Source: Amblyornis subalaris (taxonomy: Eukaryota; Chordata; Aves; Passeriformes; Ptilonorhynchidae). From it: DNA of 64,000 bases. The translations under genes and the position numbers were made by a program. The stretch lies in contig JACAXG010000065.1 in the NCBI GenBank assembly GCA_018881555.1, forward strand, positions 1,077,042 through 1,141,041, written 5' to 3'. Every line of letters begins with the position of its first letter. The first letter of the stretch is position 1. Shown here one piece after another: positions 1 through 14,700 of this stretch. The notes below the pieces were generated by a model, which saw only the letters and a program-made list of their open reading frames with translations, did not search any database and was not told the DNA's origin.

Positions 1-3000
1 TCTTTCAAGACCGGGATTTTAGGTATTTTCCGATCATCAGCCTAGCACATATCTAAAAGTCACTGTGTCACTGGTGCTGGCAGCTTGTCTTAGCTCAATA
101 CACAAAACTTAGCTTTGGGTTCTGAGCAATGTGACAAGTAGTTTGGATGACGCTTTTTTTAGGGGTTAGATTATTTTTTTCTGTATTGTACAAGGGCTTT
201 TAGTAACCCTTGATTCTTCCTGTATGGCACCTGATATNGAATGACTGAATTATGTACAGAGAGGCTGATTTTTTCTGGTATTATCTGGAAGATAAGGTAT
301 TGTGTACACAACCACCAGACCTTGGGAGAATCACACATCATGAGTTATTACAGACTTGTGGCCTACTATTTATTTTCTTACTCAGTAGGAACTGTGGACC
401 AGACAATGACCCAGATTAAACAACCCTAGCACTAGGGTTATTTAAAGACAGGTTTTGATGAAAAGGGATAGTTTTAATTAAGAACTATGCACATTTCTGA
501 ATCAGAGCCATAGGCATACACTCTTACCCTGTTGAAATCAAATATTTGACTGGAAGGAAAAGAAGTATGCACCCTGAAATGAGATAAAGGNAAATTTACT
601 CCAGTGGATTCAATTGAACTTCAGCACTTTCAGAATATTGGAAATCTTTAGAGTTTCAGAATAGGAATATATATATTCACCGTTCCAAAAAATGAATAAA
701 TGAAATGACACATGCCAAGTATCTGCATATATCTCTAGCCGCATAGTAGTCTAACTCTGCATTTAAGGCAAAGCACAGCAAAAAAATCTGAATATACTTA
801 CAGTGTAAATATGTAAAAGGCATAATTACTATTATTTTAAAGCTATGTCCAGATAAACACAACTTTATAATGTCAATCTGTATTGAAAGAAGCATGAAAA
901 CAAGGTTGAACCTGTGTGCAGAAAGCTGAGCCCCAAACTTGTTTTTAGCTTCACTCTCTACTTAACATCCAGTTGCTGTACCAACTGCAGTAGCAACTGC
1001 TTGGCTTGGAGCCCTCTTTTGCTTCACTTTGTTTTGATATGACTGACATGGCATTCTGTTAAAAGTTGTTTCTCTTTGAATAGCTGGTTTGGAGACTGAG
1101 TAGAAGTTTTACAAGATTCCCTAAAAAAAAGAGAAAGGGAAAAGCCTCAAGGTAAAAACCACCTGTTGTCTGTAGTATAGTGTGTTGCATCCCACCCCAG
1201 AAAAAACCCACATTTTCTTTGAGACAGTCGTCTCAGTACATACTGGTTTCTTTATATGAAGGGTTTCCAGTTCTGAACATTGTCACCCATCAAATACGGA
1301 AGGGACTTAAATATTCTACAGAGCAATAAAAACCCATTGTCTGCTGTGCTTAGTAACCGGCATTACCACCAGAATACCCAGTGATAAATGTCCGGCAAGA
1401 GCTAAGCTCTCCTTTCTGATTTAGAAACAAACAAGCCCTTCCACTTCAGGATGTTGCTTTGCTATCCCACTATCAGTCTGAGAATGCAAGACAGTCATTA
1501 ATCAGAGCATCCGTTTACCAGCCTCTTCTTGTTTCATTTAAAGTCAATACCAAAGAATTGCCTTAGTATGCAATGTCACAGCAAGATTTGCTCTGGTCCT
1601 GCTTGGCTACTGGTACCTAAAAACAACTCTGCATGGCTTTTTACATTTGCAGGAAAGATAAGAGCAAAGAGACAAGTACAGCAAGTGGACAGCAAAGTGA
1701 CCTTCTGCAGCATCTCAAAAAACCTTAACAGCAATGTAAATCCAAACTGTCTTCCTGCTGAACAGTTCTGAAGGATACTCTCCCTTTCTGACTCATGCCT
1801 GATCCCCGAGTTTTCATCAGAGTACCATCCTGTACTTGGTCTTGTGTATTGGTAATAGTCACCCACCTTCCTAATCTGACCTGTACACCTGTATTTCTGT
1901 AAATCTGTATTTCTACATCACATAATGCACAACTCCCCCAAAGAAGCAGAGTTCATTAGCTCACAGGGTACTCAGCTAGTATTGAGTTAGCTGACAGAGA
2001 CACACAATGCCATATAAACAATCTGATAAAATGATCAAATATCTTTCTGTTACTGACAATGGTAAAAAGCACCCTACCAAACCAAATAAGGCCAGGATCT
2101 CATCATAAATGTATTTCAGCCATTTAAGTGGGAGGCAAGCGTGTGAAGTTCTTTTTTAAAGCAAAATCACTATGTCATAGTGATAACGATTTTTCAGAGT
2201 CAGCAAAAGAATTCTAGCCCTTAGGACTCTCAGGAATACCAGAGAGAGATGCAAGTATAAACATAAAGCTTTAAGAAAGATTTAAGAAGCATATGAATCA
2301 GTATTTTGCACACAGGAGAGTTTTTCATTGAGCATTTAAATACAGNGATTTAGTTCCCTAAATATAAACAGCCGCTACTGAAAAACTGGATTAATAACAA
2401 TATGTCTGGAAAAGTATTTGAAATCCAAGTATTTTTTCTTGCAGTATGTCATGTGCCACTCACTGCTTTTAGCCCAANGTGAAACTGGAAGTCTGTTTCC
2501 CTGAAAAATGCAGAGAGCCTGCTACAACTTTCATCTGTGTCTGCCAGAAAACTCTGACTGAGAGATTTAATGGCTGCCAGTTCCGCATATGTTTCTGTCA
2601 ACGTGATCCTCAACTCCAACTGTGTCTTACAGAGAAATGCTTGAACACATGAGAGCTACAGCTGAGCTGCACAATGACAAAGGCAAAGCTGACACAGTGA
2701 TCTGGTTTTAGAACAGAGATAATATCTTAATTCATTATCTAGAATATAAAATGTCCTGCTTGAATAGGATGCTGTGATTCATAGCTGGATTGCCATCACA
2801 TATGCTTTTTACATAAGGTAGCAAAAAGATTTGATAAGGCTCTCTTAATTATTATCTGTTAATTTATTCTAAGGACCAAATCACATGAATTCACAACATG
2901 AAATCTGGTCCAACTGGCTTTACTGTGTTGCTGGTTCACTTGCTCTACCTCTCAGCCAAAATTCCTTTATTTTTCTATATATGGAAGCTTCTTATCTCAT

Positions 3001-6000
3001 TAATAGTTAAGCAGACATTAAGGATTGCCTACAATATTCTGTAAGACTGTAAGAAAGATACACATCACATTCCTCGTGTTCTTGTCCTTTCAAAGGTGAG
3101 GGTTTACAGGCACAGAGCTCAGCACAAAAGGCTTGATAGTTTAAGAAGCCCTTCAAAAAAATGCCATAAAATCTGAACTAAAATCAGGCAAACTCAGCAG
3201 TCTGGGCTGAGATTTTGGTTCTATTTCAGATCAAAACCCAGTTCATAAACCCCCAATAAATAAATCCAGCTGTCATGCAGTTCTAATCTCACTGTCTACT
3301 GATAACGAAAAGAGAAGCATCTTCTTGGGCAGAGCAGGTGTTAGAAAAAAAAGGAGCCAGTCTGAGCCCCAAGCCCAATACATGGTTATGTCCCTGCTGG
3401 GTTAGGTTACGAAGAAATCCAAATCATTCAGTATGTGGGTGAAAGGAGGGAGAGGCCCATGCCTTTCTTTCTCCTTAGGCTCCTCATGAGACTAACGCTG
3501 CCCCTTCTCTTTGAATACGGTTATCAGCAAATCCATCTCAGAACAGCAACTAAGGGATATTCATGATGACAGCAGCTGCAAAGTTGTTAAAAATATACAA
3601 AATTTCATTGTGTGGGTGGAAAGATTGCCCTTGCTGAACAGAAACAGAAATCCTAGCACCCTGATGTTTTTGGCTACAGCTTGCTATATTTTGACACATA
3701 GTCTAGAAACCCCAATCCAAGTTGTGTTTGTTGTCCTAAAATCTTTTAAATGAAATATTTTAAAATAAAAGTGCAAGGCCATAATTTTTTTTCCCCTCTT
3801 GAACAAGGTTCTCATGTTCAGAGATGAGACAAGAGAAATGATTTTTCCACCTGCTATCAATACACCAGGCCAAGCTGCCTGGGGTAGCTAAAAAAAAAGC
3901 ATTCCACAACTCCACATGGATTTCAGTGGATTGCTTAGTAGAGCCAAGATTTGCAGCTTTCAGCTGCTCCTGTGGGTTTGTGTGGCAAAGTGCACAGAAA
4001 ATGCCATGCCAACCATTCCTTCATAGCAGATGGGGAGAGGCATATTTACTAATCATCACAAAACCTGTTATATATGTTTAAGTCTTTTTTATAAAAACAA
4101 TTTTCTTTTCAGCCATTTATTGAACAGCTACTAAACTGAACCTCTGCTCAGCAGTATGTGACTACAAAATCAGAGGTTTACTTTGTCTCCAGGATCCAGT
4201 TGGACAATGAATGACAACGACCACAGCATGCTCCCAAACTGTAACTCTGACTTCTAGCAGTCTTTCTGACAGCTAAAATTGTCTAGTACTTGATGGTTCT
4301 GTACTTCTGAAAATTAATTACAACTGATGCAGAACATAATAGCTAAAAATGGAAATTGTTTTGCTTAGCCTAGCTTATTTTTCCATAGTGATATAAGCTA
4401 CCCATAGAAATGCACTCAAACCAAACTAAGAGATATGCCAGGTATTACTATCATTGCTCAAAGCTGTACTTTGCTTTCTAGCCATATATCCAAGACTGTA
4501 ACCTAACCTTGAAAAAGATGTGAGTCCCTTGTCCTCTCTGAAAGCTTTTGAAAGCACCTAAAGAAATTTTAAAAGAAGTATCTGAAGACTCAAATCATGT
4601 TTTCTACCGTTGAAGGCAAACAATACTTGAAAATACTTGTACCTGACAGTCATTTTCCCTTGTTCCAAGCCAAAGGTAATGACTGATTTCTTGTGCATGT
4701 AGTGAAGAAACAATAAATAGCTATGCATCCTCTCAAAATCACTGTTGCATTCTGCAATTATCTCTGTCCTTCATCATAAAGCTAATGCACAAATGACTTA
4801 AAATATCGAACACTTGAAGGCAGGCCAGTTCTGTGGTTTCACAGTTGCCAGGGGTGTTTGCTGCAGGAGGCAGTGCCGCACAGAGAACGAGCACTGTGGC
4901 ACCTGTCTGCATGCGGTCTCCTTGCATGTTATTCAGCAAGACTGGCTTAGGCTGGGGTTCTTACCTAGCAAACCCTCAGTACCTCTGTTGCATTTTCATC
5001 TTCCACTAAAACCTCTGAAAGGGTTTGAGATAGCAATAGACTCCGTTCCCCATGATTCAACCTGAGGTCCCACCCCTGGCAAAGACTACTTGCTGCTACA
5101 TTATTGTAATTCTTAATAATTACTAATAACAATGTTATTAGTACATTGCAGGTATATATTTTTTTATATTCTGTCGTATTTGCTCCATTGATCCTTTTTN
5201 TATTTCTCTAATTCCTGTGTTTGTCTCTAGTTTGAGGAAATTTTCTACTGAATGAATTTATAACTGTTAGGTCTTGGTCTTTCATAAGCTGGATTGTATT
5301 CCTTCTTTATTTCAGTTACTTGAATTTTCATTCATTTATTGCATTGTCTGCACCGTGTTCACCTTAAACAGCAAAACTTCTTGATGTTTCTGAAAGATTC
5401 ATTCTAAAGCAATAAATAAAAATATCTTAAGACACCATCTTGTGTCCTCAAGAAACAGTATCATTTGTTTACAGTTAAGAATCATGACAGCAGCTGCTTG
5501 CAGTCCGGGATGGCACTGATTATTATGCCATGGTATCATAAGAATGTTTCCTCTACTTGTAGTGCGGATATATTAGAGCTATCAGTCAGAATGAAAATGT
5601 CTGCATGAAAATGCTGATGAATGAAATAGGTACCGACACCTAAAACTTGACACCTAAAATAGTGAGAGAAACTGTGATAGAAGCAAATCACAGAAATAAT
5701 ACATTTCTTATGAAAGAAAGGANTCTAAAAAGCAGGAAGATGGTTTGCCACAGGAGCAGCAGAACTGCAAAAGCAGAGTTTCCCGTAGATTTGTAACCTT
5801 TATCCTAATCTTTCTCCCTGCCGCTTACCTCATTATAATGATTGAAGCTCCTTCTGCCTCTCTTTGAGCCCTCCACTGGGGGAGAGACAGCAAGAGCTGT
5901 GCCCTGTTACCACCTACATTTGCACTGATTGGCCATGGAGTTATTCTTAAATAAACAAGTCCATCAGTGGGAGCTCTTACTTTGTCTTCACTCTGTTAAT

Positions 6001-7807
6001 TTTCTCAGAATTTCTAGGATATTAATTGTCTTTGAGATTTTCCTATCTTGTTTGAAATCACTCTTAAGGTTAAAAATCCGTTAAGTGAGGAATAGGCTCA
6101 GTGGATAGACATCTTGCTTTCTTAAGCTGATTGCCTTTAGGAAACCAGTCTAAGAAATGTTACTTTGCTCTTGGAAAGACAGCTACAGCACTGTTAAACT
6201 GGAATGGTTCAGGAGTTAAATTTTACAAGAATCATTTCCAGTAGTCACCTAGTATATAGCTGCTCTATTTTGAAGAGTACAGAGACAAGTACTTGTCTAA
6301 AGAATTTATTTTATTCATATAAGCAGAGCCAGAAAGTAACAGAACTTCAATGGGGATCATATAGAAATGTGTCACCAGCAGAACTGAAGGCTTCTTACCT
6401 TCCACCAAAGAAGTGAGAGTGACTCAGGTTCCTGTGATTTTCCAGCAAGAACAGAGGGCATGCACAAACTGGATGGACTGGTGGTAGAGCTAAGCGTAAT
6501 CCACATCTCTTTTTAAGGATGTGGCACAAGTTGCTCCTCTGATACAGCTTGACATTTATCACTCCTGCAGCCAGCATGAACTTCACTTCTGTTGTCAAAG
6601 CTGTGTCATGCTCTAGAGCAAGAGAGATCTATTTTAAGTCAGTCATGGCCCAGAAGCCAAGGCTGTGCACTGACTTCTGAAAAGTAGCTTACACTGTGTA
6701 AAGTTGAGGTACATACCTTGTATGAGCTCCATTTCATTATCTTTCTTTTCCTCTCTTCAAAAGATAACAAGAATTTATTTCAATGCCAAAATTTGATCAA
6801 AGATAGTAGGCAGCGACCTGGCAGATGTAAGTAACTTAATAACATATTCAGGGTCTAAAGTAATTCTAGGAGCAGGTCTCCATACAGAGTGAAGAGACTT
6901 GTGGAAACAAGTGTTGAAAGAGATGGAATCCCAAGGGCTGCTGACGAAAGACAGACCGAAGCCAGGAAAGTATAGGACTTTGAAGAATGAAGAGTAGACT
7001 TAGAAACTGGGGGAAGAAGCTGAAATAACAGGGAAACATGAAGAGTAGTGTAAAAGATTTCATGAAGATTAGTTTAGCGCCAAGAACCTGGAGACAGAAA
7101 GAAGTGCAAATNTTATCATGTATCATGTAGTTTATAGCATAGGAGACTGAGTTTTGGACAAAGGCCATGACAAGAATAGAGAGATCATAAATTGTGGGAC
7201 ATTATTTTTGATATTGGTTTGCATCACAAAATACTNTATTGGAACCGGGTTATACATCTGTACCTAGGCATGTATGTAAAGATAATTCTTGAAAGAGTAA
7301 ATACAGTTATACCACCCCAAGTAAAACTTTGTTAACCTAAATACATGACCTTTACAAGATGTACAGGGCATGAATACAAAAGCTACACCTCCCCAATGTG
7401 TCATCTCAGCTTCCAGCAGCCTGCACTTTAAAGATGTCCTGAACCAGAGGTTAGACCGAGATTATTGTATTCAAAGTCCCAAGCAAGGGTTTTTTCACTT
7501 AGGGTATAAAATATTTCTGAGCAAAAAAATATCTAATATTTCATGGAAAAATGTACAAGCAATTACTTATTGTGATTATTTTAAATATGTTGCTTTTGAG
7601 ATGTGGTCAATATTAATAAANAATAAAATTAAATTAAAGAAAAAATATTTTAAAACAGCTTTCCCCTTAATGTGTTCTGTTAGTGTTTCCTTTACTGTTG
7701 CACTTNCTATCCTAAAGTCCTTCTGACTGAACTGGGGGAATGTTTCCATTTTCAATAGCTGTCACAACTTGGGGAAACATACTTTGAAGAATATTTTTTC
7801 TCATTTT
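1..7807. other. AT-rich intergenic DNA, no gene recognised
   Basis: No exon, RNA gene or mobile element could be supported here. Open frames are short (100 codons or fewer), have no recognisable domains and look like chance in AT-rich DNA. Isolated single N bases interrupt the sequence. By comparison with the human locus, this is distal DNA downstream of GJD2. Confidence 0.6.
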
Positions 7808-8719
7808 CACAGAATCACAGAATCACAAACTGGGTAAGGTTGGAAGGGACCACAGTGGGTCGTCTGGTCCAACCTCCCTGCTCAAGCAGGGACTACCTAG
7901 AACACATTCCACGGGATTGCTTCCAGATTGTTCTTGAATATCTCCAGTGAGGGAAATTCCACAACCTCTCCGGGCAACCTGTTCCAGTGCTTGGTCANAC
8001 TCACAATAAAGTTGCTTTTCTTATTATTCATGCAAATCTTTCTGCCCGTTGCCTCTAGTCCTATTGCTTGGCACCACCAAGAAGAGCCTGGCACAATTCT
8101 CTTGACACCCTCCCTTCAGATACTTACCGACATTGACGAGATGCCCTCTGTCACCTCTTCTTGAGGCTGAACAGACCCAGGTCCCCCAGTGTTTCCTCTT
8201 AAGAGAGGTGCTCCTGTCCCTTCATCATTTTTGTTCCCTTCCACCGGACCCGCTCCAGGAGCTCCNTGTCTCTGTTGTCCTGAGGAATCCAGAACTGNAC
8301 ACGGCACTCCAGATGTGGCTTCACCAGGGCTGACTAGAGGGGCAGGATCCCCTCCCTTGACCTGCTGGCAATGCTTTTCCCAATACCTCCCAGGATTCTA
8401 TTGGCCTTCTTGGCCACAAGGCCACACTGCTGGCTCATGGACAGCTGGTTGTCCACCAGGACTCCCAGCTCCTTCTCCACAGAGCTGCTTTCTAGCAGGT
8501 CAGCTCCCAGCCTGTGCTGGTGCCCGGGGCTATTGCTCACCAGGTGCAGGACCCTGTATTTGCCTTTGTTGAATTTCAGGCAGTTCTCTGCCCATCTCTC
8601 CAACCTGTCAAGGACATTCTGAAGGGCTGCACAGCCACTCCTCCCAGCTTTGTGTCCTTGGTGAACTTGCTGAGGAGGTGCTCTACCCCTTCATTCAAGT
8701 CATTGATGAATGATAAANA
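7808..8719 (-). mobile_element. CR1 LINE fragment, 5'-truncated, antisense
   Basis: On the minus strand this reads as the 3' part of a chicken-repeat-1 (CR1) non-LTR retrotransposon. The element's 3' end lies at the low-coordinate side, where repeated AGAATCAC octamers mark the CR1 tail, followed by the typical 'GGTTGGAAGGGACC' stretch. Further in, an 89-codon minus-strand frame (8334-8603) matches the C-terminal part of the CR1 reverse-transcriptase protein (for example MERWAENCLKFNKGK, VEKELGVLVDNQLSMSQQC, KANRILGGIGKSI). The element is 5'-truncated near 8719, as most avian CR1 copies are. Scattered N bases and frame breaks show it is inactive. Confidence 0.93.
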
Positions 8720-11700
8720 ATTCCGTGTAATGACAGTTTACATTTTACAGTTTAAACAACAGTATTTATTTCAGTATAGAGAAAATGCCAGTCAAAAGTT
8801 CTAAAAGGTTTTATAAACATTCTGGGAAAATGTTTATAAAAAAAAGACCAAAACATTTTCACATGTTAATAATATTCCTTTTTACATCTAGACATCAGCT
8901 GCAGTAACTTAAAAGTGAGAACAGCACAACAACATGGAAGACAAATAGGTGTTGGGAGCATACCCTCCTGCGTGCATGGAATTCTTAGCTACAATGGAGA
9001 GGAAGAATATGGAAAAAAACAAAGCCAGCAACTTCTTAAGGGATGCCCAAGAGACAGTCGCAGCTATAAAACTAGATGGAGGGCAGAATTTGAGAGTCAT
9101 TTGCTTGGAAAAGGAAATTCAAGCATTGTGAACAGAAAGGGTCGATCAAGGATATGGTGACTGTAAAGCACTAAATCTAATCCAAAGATTTCACCCCAGC
9201 TCCAGCAAATTCCAGAAAAATGCACAGGTATGAAACAATGAAGAATAAACAGAAAGCAATAACCAATCTTTTATGACTGACCTCACTGGAGTCTATAACG
9301 GAACTTCCTTTTACTTTGTGACAATGCTCTAAGCAATCAAAAGGATGAGTTGTCTCCTTTCTCAAATAAAAGGAATGGTGGAGCTGGGATGCATTAATTA
9401 TTTCTTCTTTTGACAAGCCCAGAAGTCTACACAAGAACAAAAAAAAANATTACTGGAAGATTTTTAGTTTTGATTTTTGAAAGCATAGGCTAATATGAGA
9501 ACAAAGGTCCAAATAATGTATATTCTAGGTGGATTTAATTATTTATGCTTCTACTGGTCATTTTTTGGCAACAACCGGTGTGGTGTGGGAGGCTTACAAC
9601 CTATACTCCCAAGATGGTTATCTATACATTGTCATTCAGTGTCACAGAGAGCATTCAAGAAATGTGATTTAGATAATATTTAGATGGCTCAGCTTGCTGG
9701 GAGCTGAGCATAACCGTAGTTATGCCACTTTACATAAATGAGCATAAGCAGATATGACAATGAAACTCCTGCTTTACCAGCTGCTAAGGAAAAATCTATT
9801 GTTAGGCAAAAGACTGTATCATAAGGCAGCATAAATCCATCTGTGTTGTTCTATTTATGTGGTACAAATGCAAAAGGCGTGTGGCACATCATCAAGTTTC
9901 ATGTCATTGACTATGGGAGCAGCTGCATCCCATCCAAACTAAAAGAAACCTGAAAGTGTCACAATCAGCATATGAGAACTGCAGACCCTTAGCATAGATG
10001 TTGTATAAAAATTAAAGCAAGATTGAAGAGTGATGAAATGGTGAGCAAACGTACTTTTTACACCTCCTGCAATGCTGTTNTCTTTTCAAGAAAGATGTTG
10101 GTAAGAATTTTAATTTTTGTCACTTCTTATTTAATCAGCCTNGGCCTCAGGGCTACTGAAAAAGGTTACAGTTATTCTAGGCCCACCATTATTTTATAAC
10201 TGACCATTCATAACAAATTCTCACTCAGACTATTTCACATACCTACTAGATAACTCTCTCCTTCTGGTTGAGATGATAGAAGGTTCACATTGTTAGTATT
10301 TGTCTCTATCTTCTCTAGGAAAATTAAAGAGGTTGTCAGAAGCAAAACAGAGCAGAAATAAATTATCATACTCCATATAGTTTACTGCAAACCAATTTGG
10401 ACATTACATTTACAGCTCTGGTTTTTTCCCCTCTCATTGTCATAAATACTAAGAACACAGAACGCTTAGCTAATCTGTACTTCTGAACTAGTATGTCAAA
10501 ACAGTCAGAAGTGATACAGGAGCAAGAATCTGTATCCTCCAGATTAGATGTTCCAAACTCTGACCTTTATATGCCCCCGTCTTAAAGTCACACACATACC
10601 CCTTGTTCCCTCTTCTCTCCTACGTTAAACTCCATGCCTATCTCCCGAGCAGAGACTGCAGAGTAGGGAGGAATTAAGTGATCTCCTTCAAGTGAACTTT
10701 TTTTATGTGCGTTGAATTTAATGCTCACAATGGAGAGCCTTTCTAGTGCAGGATAGTTCTGGGATGTGAATCTACCCTTCCACAGGCATAGGGAGGAGCA
10801 AAGGATAGGAATGCAGCAGATGAAGAAATATTCTCTTTTCCTAACCCACTTTTTCAATGGATAAATATTGACTGTTTTTAAATTTCATGTCCTGTCTGAT
10901 GAACTCCAAGTTTCACTTAAGAAAGTGAGAAGCACAACTTGAAATTGATTGAAACACTTAAAATGCTCTAAAAGTGCTAATTACCCTGAAAGATGGAATA
11001 ATATTACTGGAACCAGCAAAAAGTAAAGTTGTGATTTTGTAGTAAGCCAAAAATGACAGTGTTGCCTCTCATTCCAAAATAAAGATACTTTCTGTGTTAT
11101 TTGTAATGTTTTTCCTTCCATTTGTCGTAAATGTTCTTTTGAACACTTATACATGCAAAAAATACATGATAATACTTTCACTTTGCACTAATACAATTGT
11201 TAATTGCATTTATATGGTAAGTCAGAGCATAACAGTATCTTTGTTTAACCAACATACATTTGAGCACTTCATACATGGCAAACTATTTCAAAATTGTAAG
11301 TTATACAAACAAGTTATTTCATGGATATTGTGTAGCACAAGAATTCTACAGACTTTCTATGTCCCTTCATGCAGAAAATGAATTATTTAAACTCATCAGA
11401 TTATGAATTCTAGCATATTATATCCTATCTCTTTGCAAAAGCAGCGCTTCAAGGCTGTTTTTAACCACAGATCCAGATTTCAACTCTCTCTCATTCTCCA
11501 GTTTCACATCATTTTGACTGCAGCCACACACAATTAATGTTTATATTTGCATACCAACAGGTCATACAAAACAGAATAGAAATTACTGTGCTTCTCACTT
11601 TTCGAACTGCTCTGCAATGGGTAAGAATCTTTCTTTTTAGCAGCAGCCAAGTTGTTGCATGAGTGCAGTGTAGTTCCAGCCCACCTCACAGTCTTATATA

Positions 11701-14700
11701 AGGCTTTCCAGGTTTTACGCCAGAATCTCACAAATTGAACCATCGACGAAGCTTTGCAAGACAAAGGCAAGCAGCATCTCTTTTCCTTGATAATTCCTGC
11801 TTAATCTAATGTGTATGAGCGGCACTGAGGCCCCTACCCAATCTCAACAACTTCGNTCCATTTGTTAATGAGATGTTCAAATCCTATGATACAGTTTGCT
11901 AGAGTTTTGTCATTGATACCTTACTATGGATCGAGGAAAATTCCCACAGCACTCAGTCAAATGCTTTTACAAGTAAAGGTTTTTATGGTATTACCTGGTC
12001 CAGAGTGCATGTTGAAAAGCACAGAGGAAGAGAGATCTCTGTGTAATGCTGCTGATGAACACTGTACACGCACCACTTGACAGGTCCTTAGATGATTTCA
12101 TTTTCAGTGCTAGAAGAAAAGCAAATCTTCTCCATGAGTTCTATTTAGAGATTATCGCTTATTGTTGATGAGATGAGCCTGCATTCCCTCACTGTCATCA
12201 TTTCCTTAGCAAAATACAATACCGATAGGAGTCCTTGCATGGCATTCATCTTCAGACATCAGANGTCTCTGGGCAGTTTACCTAGAGAGAAAGTATCACA
12301 TTAAAAGATCAGAGTGGTAAGTACTGAGAAGAATTTAAGTGCAAATGTCATATCTAATAGTTCTTAAACAACTAGTTTGAGCTTTTAAAAATGCAGCAAG
12401 ATACATATCCTACTGTTCCATTTTGGCTCGGACACTGCATAATCAAGGTCATTTCAGGTGATCTATAAATAGGGAAAGATTTTAGTCTCTTGAATACTAT
12501 ACTGAAAAAAACCCGCATAATTGACTGCTACAGGGAGAGGATCCAGCTCATTATTTGAATTACACATCCATCTGTTTCAGTCAGGATGGTTTATAAAGAG
12601 GTTGCAAGAGTTAGTTGAAATTATCAAATAGCACATAAGATAACTTTAAACTATAGAAGAGGTTTAATGTGTGCTTCCTTTTGTGAATCAGCAATTTTAA
12701 AGAAGGGGGGGGGGAAAAGTTTATTCTGTAATCCAGGGATTTTAAGGGGTTTATACCATCCCTGGACTATCCATTATCCTGAGCCTGGATTTTATGTATT
12801 CCTTGCCCCTTTGCTTTCTAATTAATTTACTGTATTCAGTTTAGCCTGTCAAGTCATTTTTCAGAGTTAAATATTAAAATAGAAATTTTAAATCGCAACT
12901 TACACAACAAATATATTAAAAAGATACATCTTTTGCTCATGCATTTCTCTAAAATATTATGGAAAGGAAGAATGAAAACATTTCTTGATACAGACTCTTG
13001 TTGTATTTTATAAGCATTCCATTTCTTCATGTTTTGGCTACTATGAGATTAAGCAGATTTTGACTATATGATTTTATGCAATCTGTTAATGTAGCTCACA
13101 TATAGAAATATCCGTTTTCTGTCTTCTTTTCCTTGCTCTTTGTATTAGCTCCTCTAAGCTGAGACCCCCACTGTGCCCAATGGCGCAATCCGTTGTGCCT
13201 TGCTTCTGATCTTTTACAAAATCATGATTGGAACATGATTTCCATAATCTGGAATTTCTTATGATCTCAATGAGAATCATTAGTGCAGTTTACTTTCTGC
13301 TTTAATTTTTATTGTGTACATATCATGTCTCAAACCTCTGATTTTCTTAGGCTCCAGATCTCTATAAATAGCTTGCTTTTATGGTTTTTAGTCTAGATGC
13401 TAAATTCAGAATGTTGACAGATATATGACTTTGAAAACTTACATTTTCCACGTGGTCCAGGAAAGCAACGCAACTTCTACACAGTTCTACACAGAAATAT
13501 GTAAATCCAAAAGGTTTTAAGTTATTTGGACCTTTAATGTTTCAGATATCTGACTGCTGCTACACTGAAAAGNAAGGTCCTCTCACAGAAAATAATTTCC
13601 TCAGTTCTCAGTGTACTTCCTGTTTTTCCGTGGTCAGAGGAATGTGTTTCTGTTGAAGTGCTTCATAACTCCAGCTTTGAGCTTTTGTGGGAAGAGAAAT
13701 AGATTCATGGAAGTGCTCTCAGGAAACTAATTCAGTGATTCATGGTCTCCTTACTTAATCCATGTATTAGAATGCGGAAAGAAGCAAAACCAATTACCAA
13801 ATAAGGTAAAACTTATTCTATAGGGTTTCAGAGGAATTTGTAGATATTAAAGTGTATATTCTGATACAGTTCAATTGCCTGAAGTTAAGGAAAAGGTTGT
13901 TGAGAAAGAGAATTAGAAAATAGAGGAAAATTGCTGCAAGACTAAAATGTTCTGAGAGAACCGATACCTCCTGCAACAAAGGGATATAGTAAAGTGTGGA
14001 AAGAATGAAAATGTGAGTATTTGCTCACACTGGAGTCCAAAAGCAGCTCGTCAAGCATCAGTATATTGCTTTTCTCCTGTCATAGGAAGAATAACTGGAA
14101 TAAAAGGGAAGTTGGGTAAATATTTTCAGATGAGCTTTCAGAATTACAGGAGGAAAGCTGATAAAGCCAGCAAAGTCCATATACTCTTCCTGTATCTTCA
14201 ATTCAAANAGAGCTATTGATAAGGTTATTCTTCATACATGAAACTATTAATTACCAGGTGGTCTTCCAGTTCTGCTTCCACTATAACCTTTTGCTTATGT
14301 TTGCTGTGGCATTTCATTTAAGTATAATACTTGTTGTAGAATTTATCCTCCAATCTAAGTCATTAGAAAATGCATCTTAAAACAGGTCAAGAGGATACCT
14401 CTCCTTCTAAAGACCACTAAACCCATACCTCTGCATTTGGCCTTGCTATTTTTATTACAAAAAAGCAGAATTTCCCCAGACCTACATCAGGCCACTCTTA
14501 CTTGGGGATACTTTTGTGTCTTTTAGATAATAGATGAGGTGGGAATTACCCAGTAAATATGCACTTGTGTCATGTATTATTAAAAATTCACAGACACACC
14601 AGTGTATTTCTGTCCAGAAGAATGGATTGAGATAACACAAATTTCTCTTTTTTTCAACCACAGAAGACATATCAATCCTAACCTACCAAATATGCATGTC

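Noticed and set aside
13160..13205. tRNA-like stretch (CAATGGCGCAATCC resembles a D-arm/A-box)
   Set aside because: No B-box, no T-arm and no acceptor-stem pairing follow, so no cloverleaf can be drawn.
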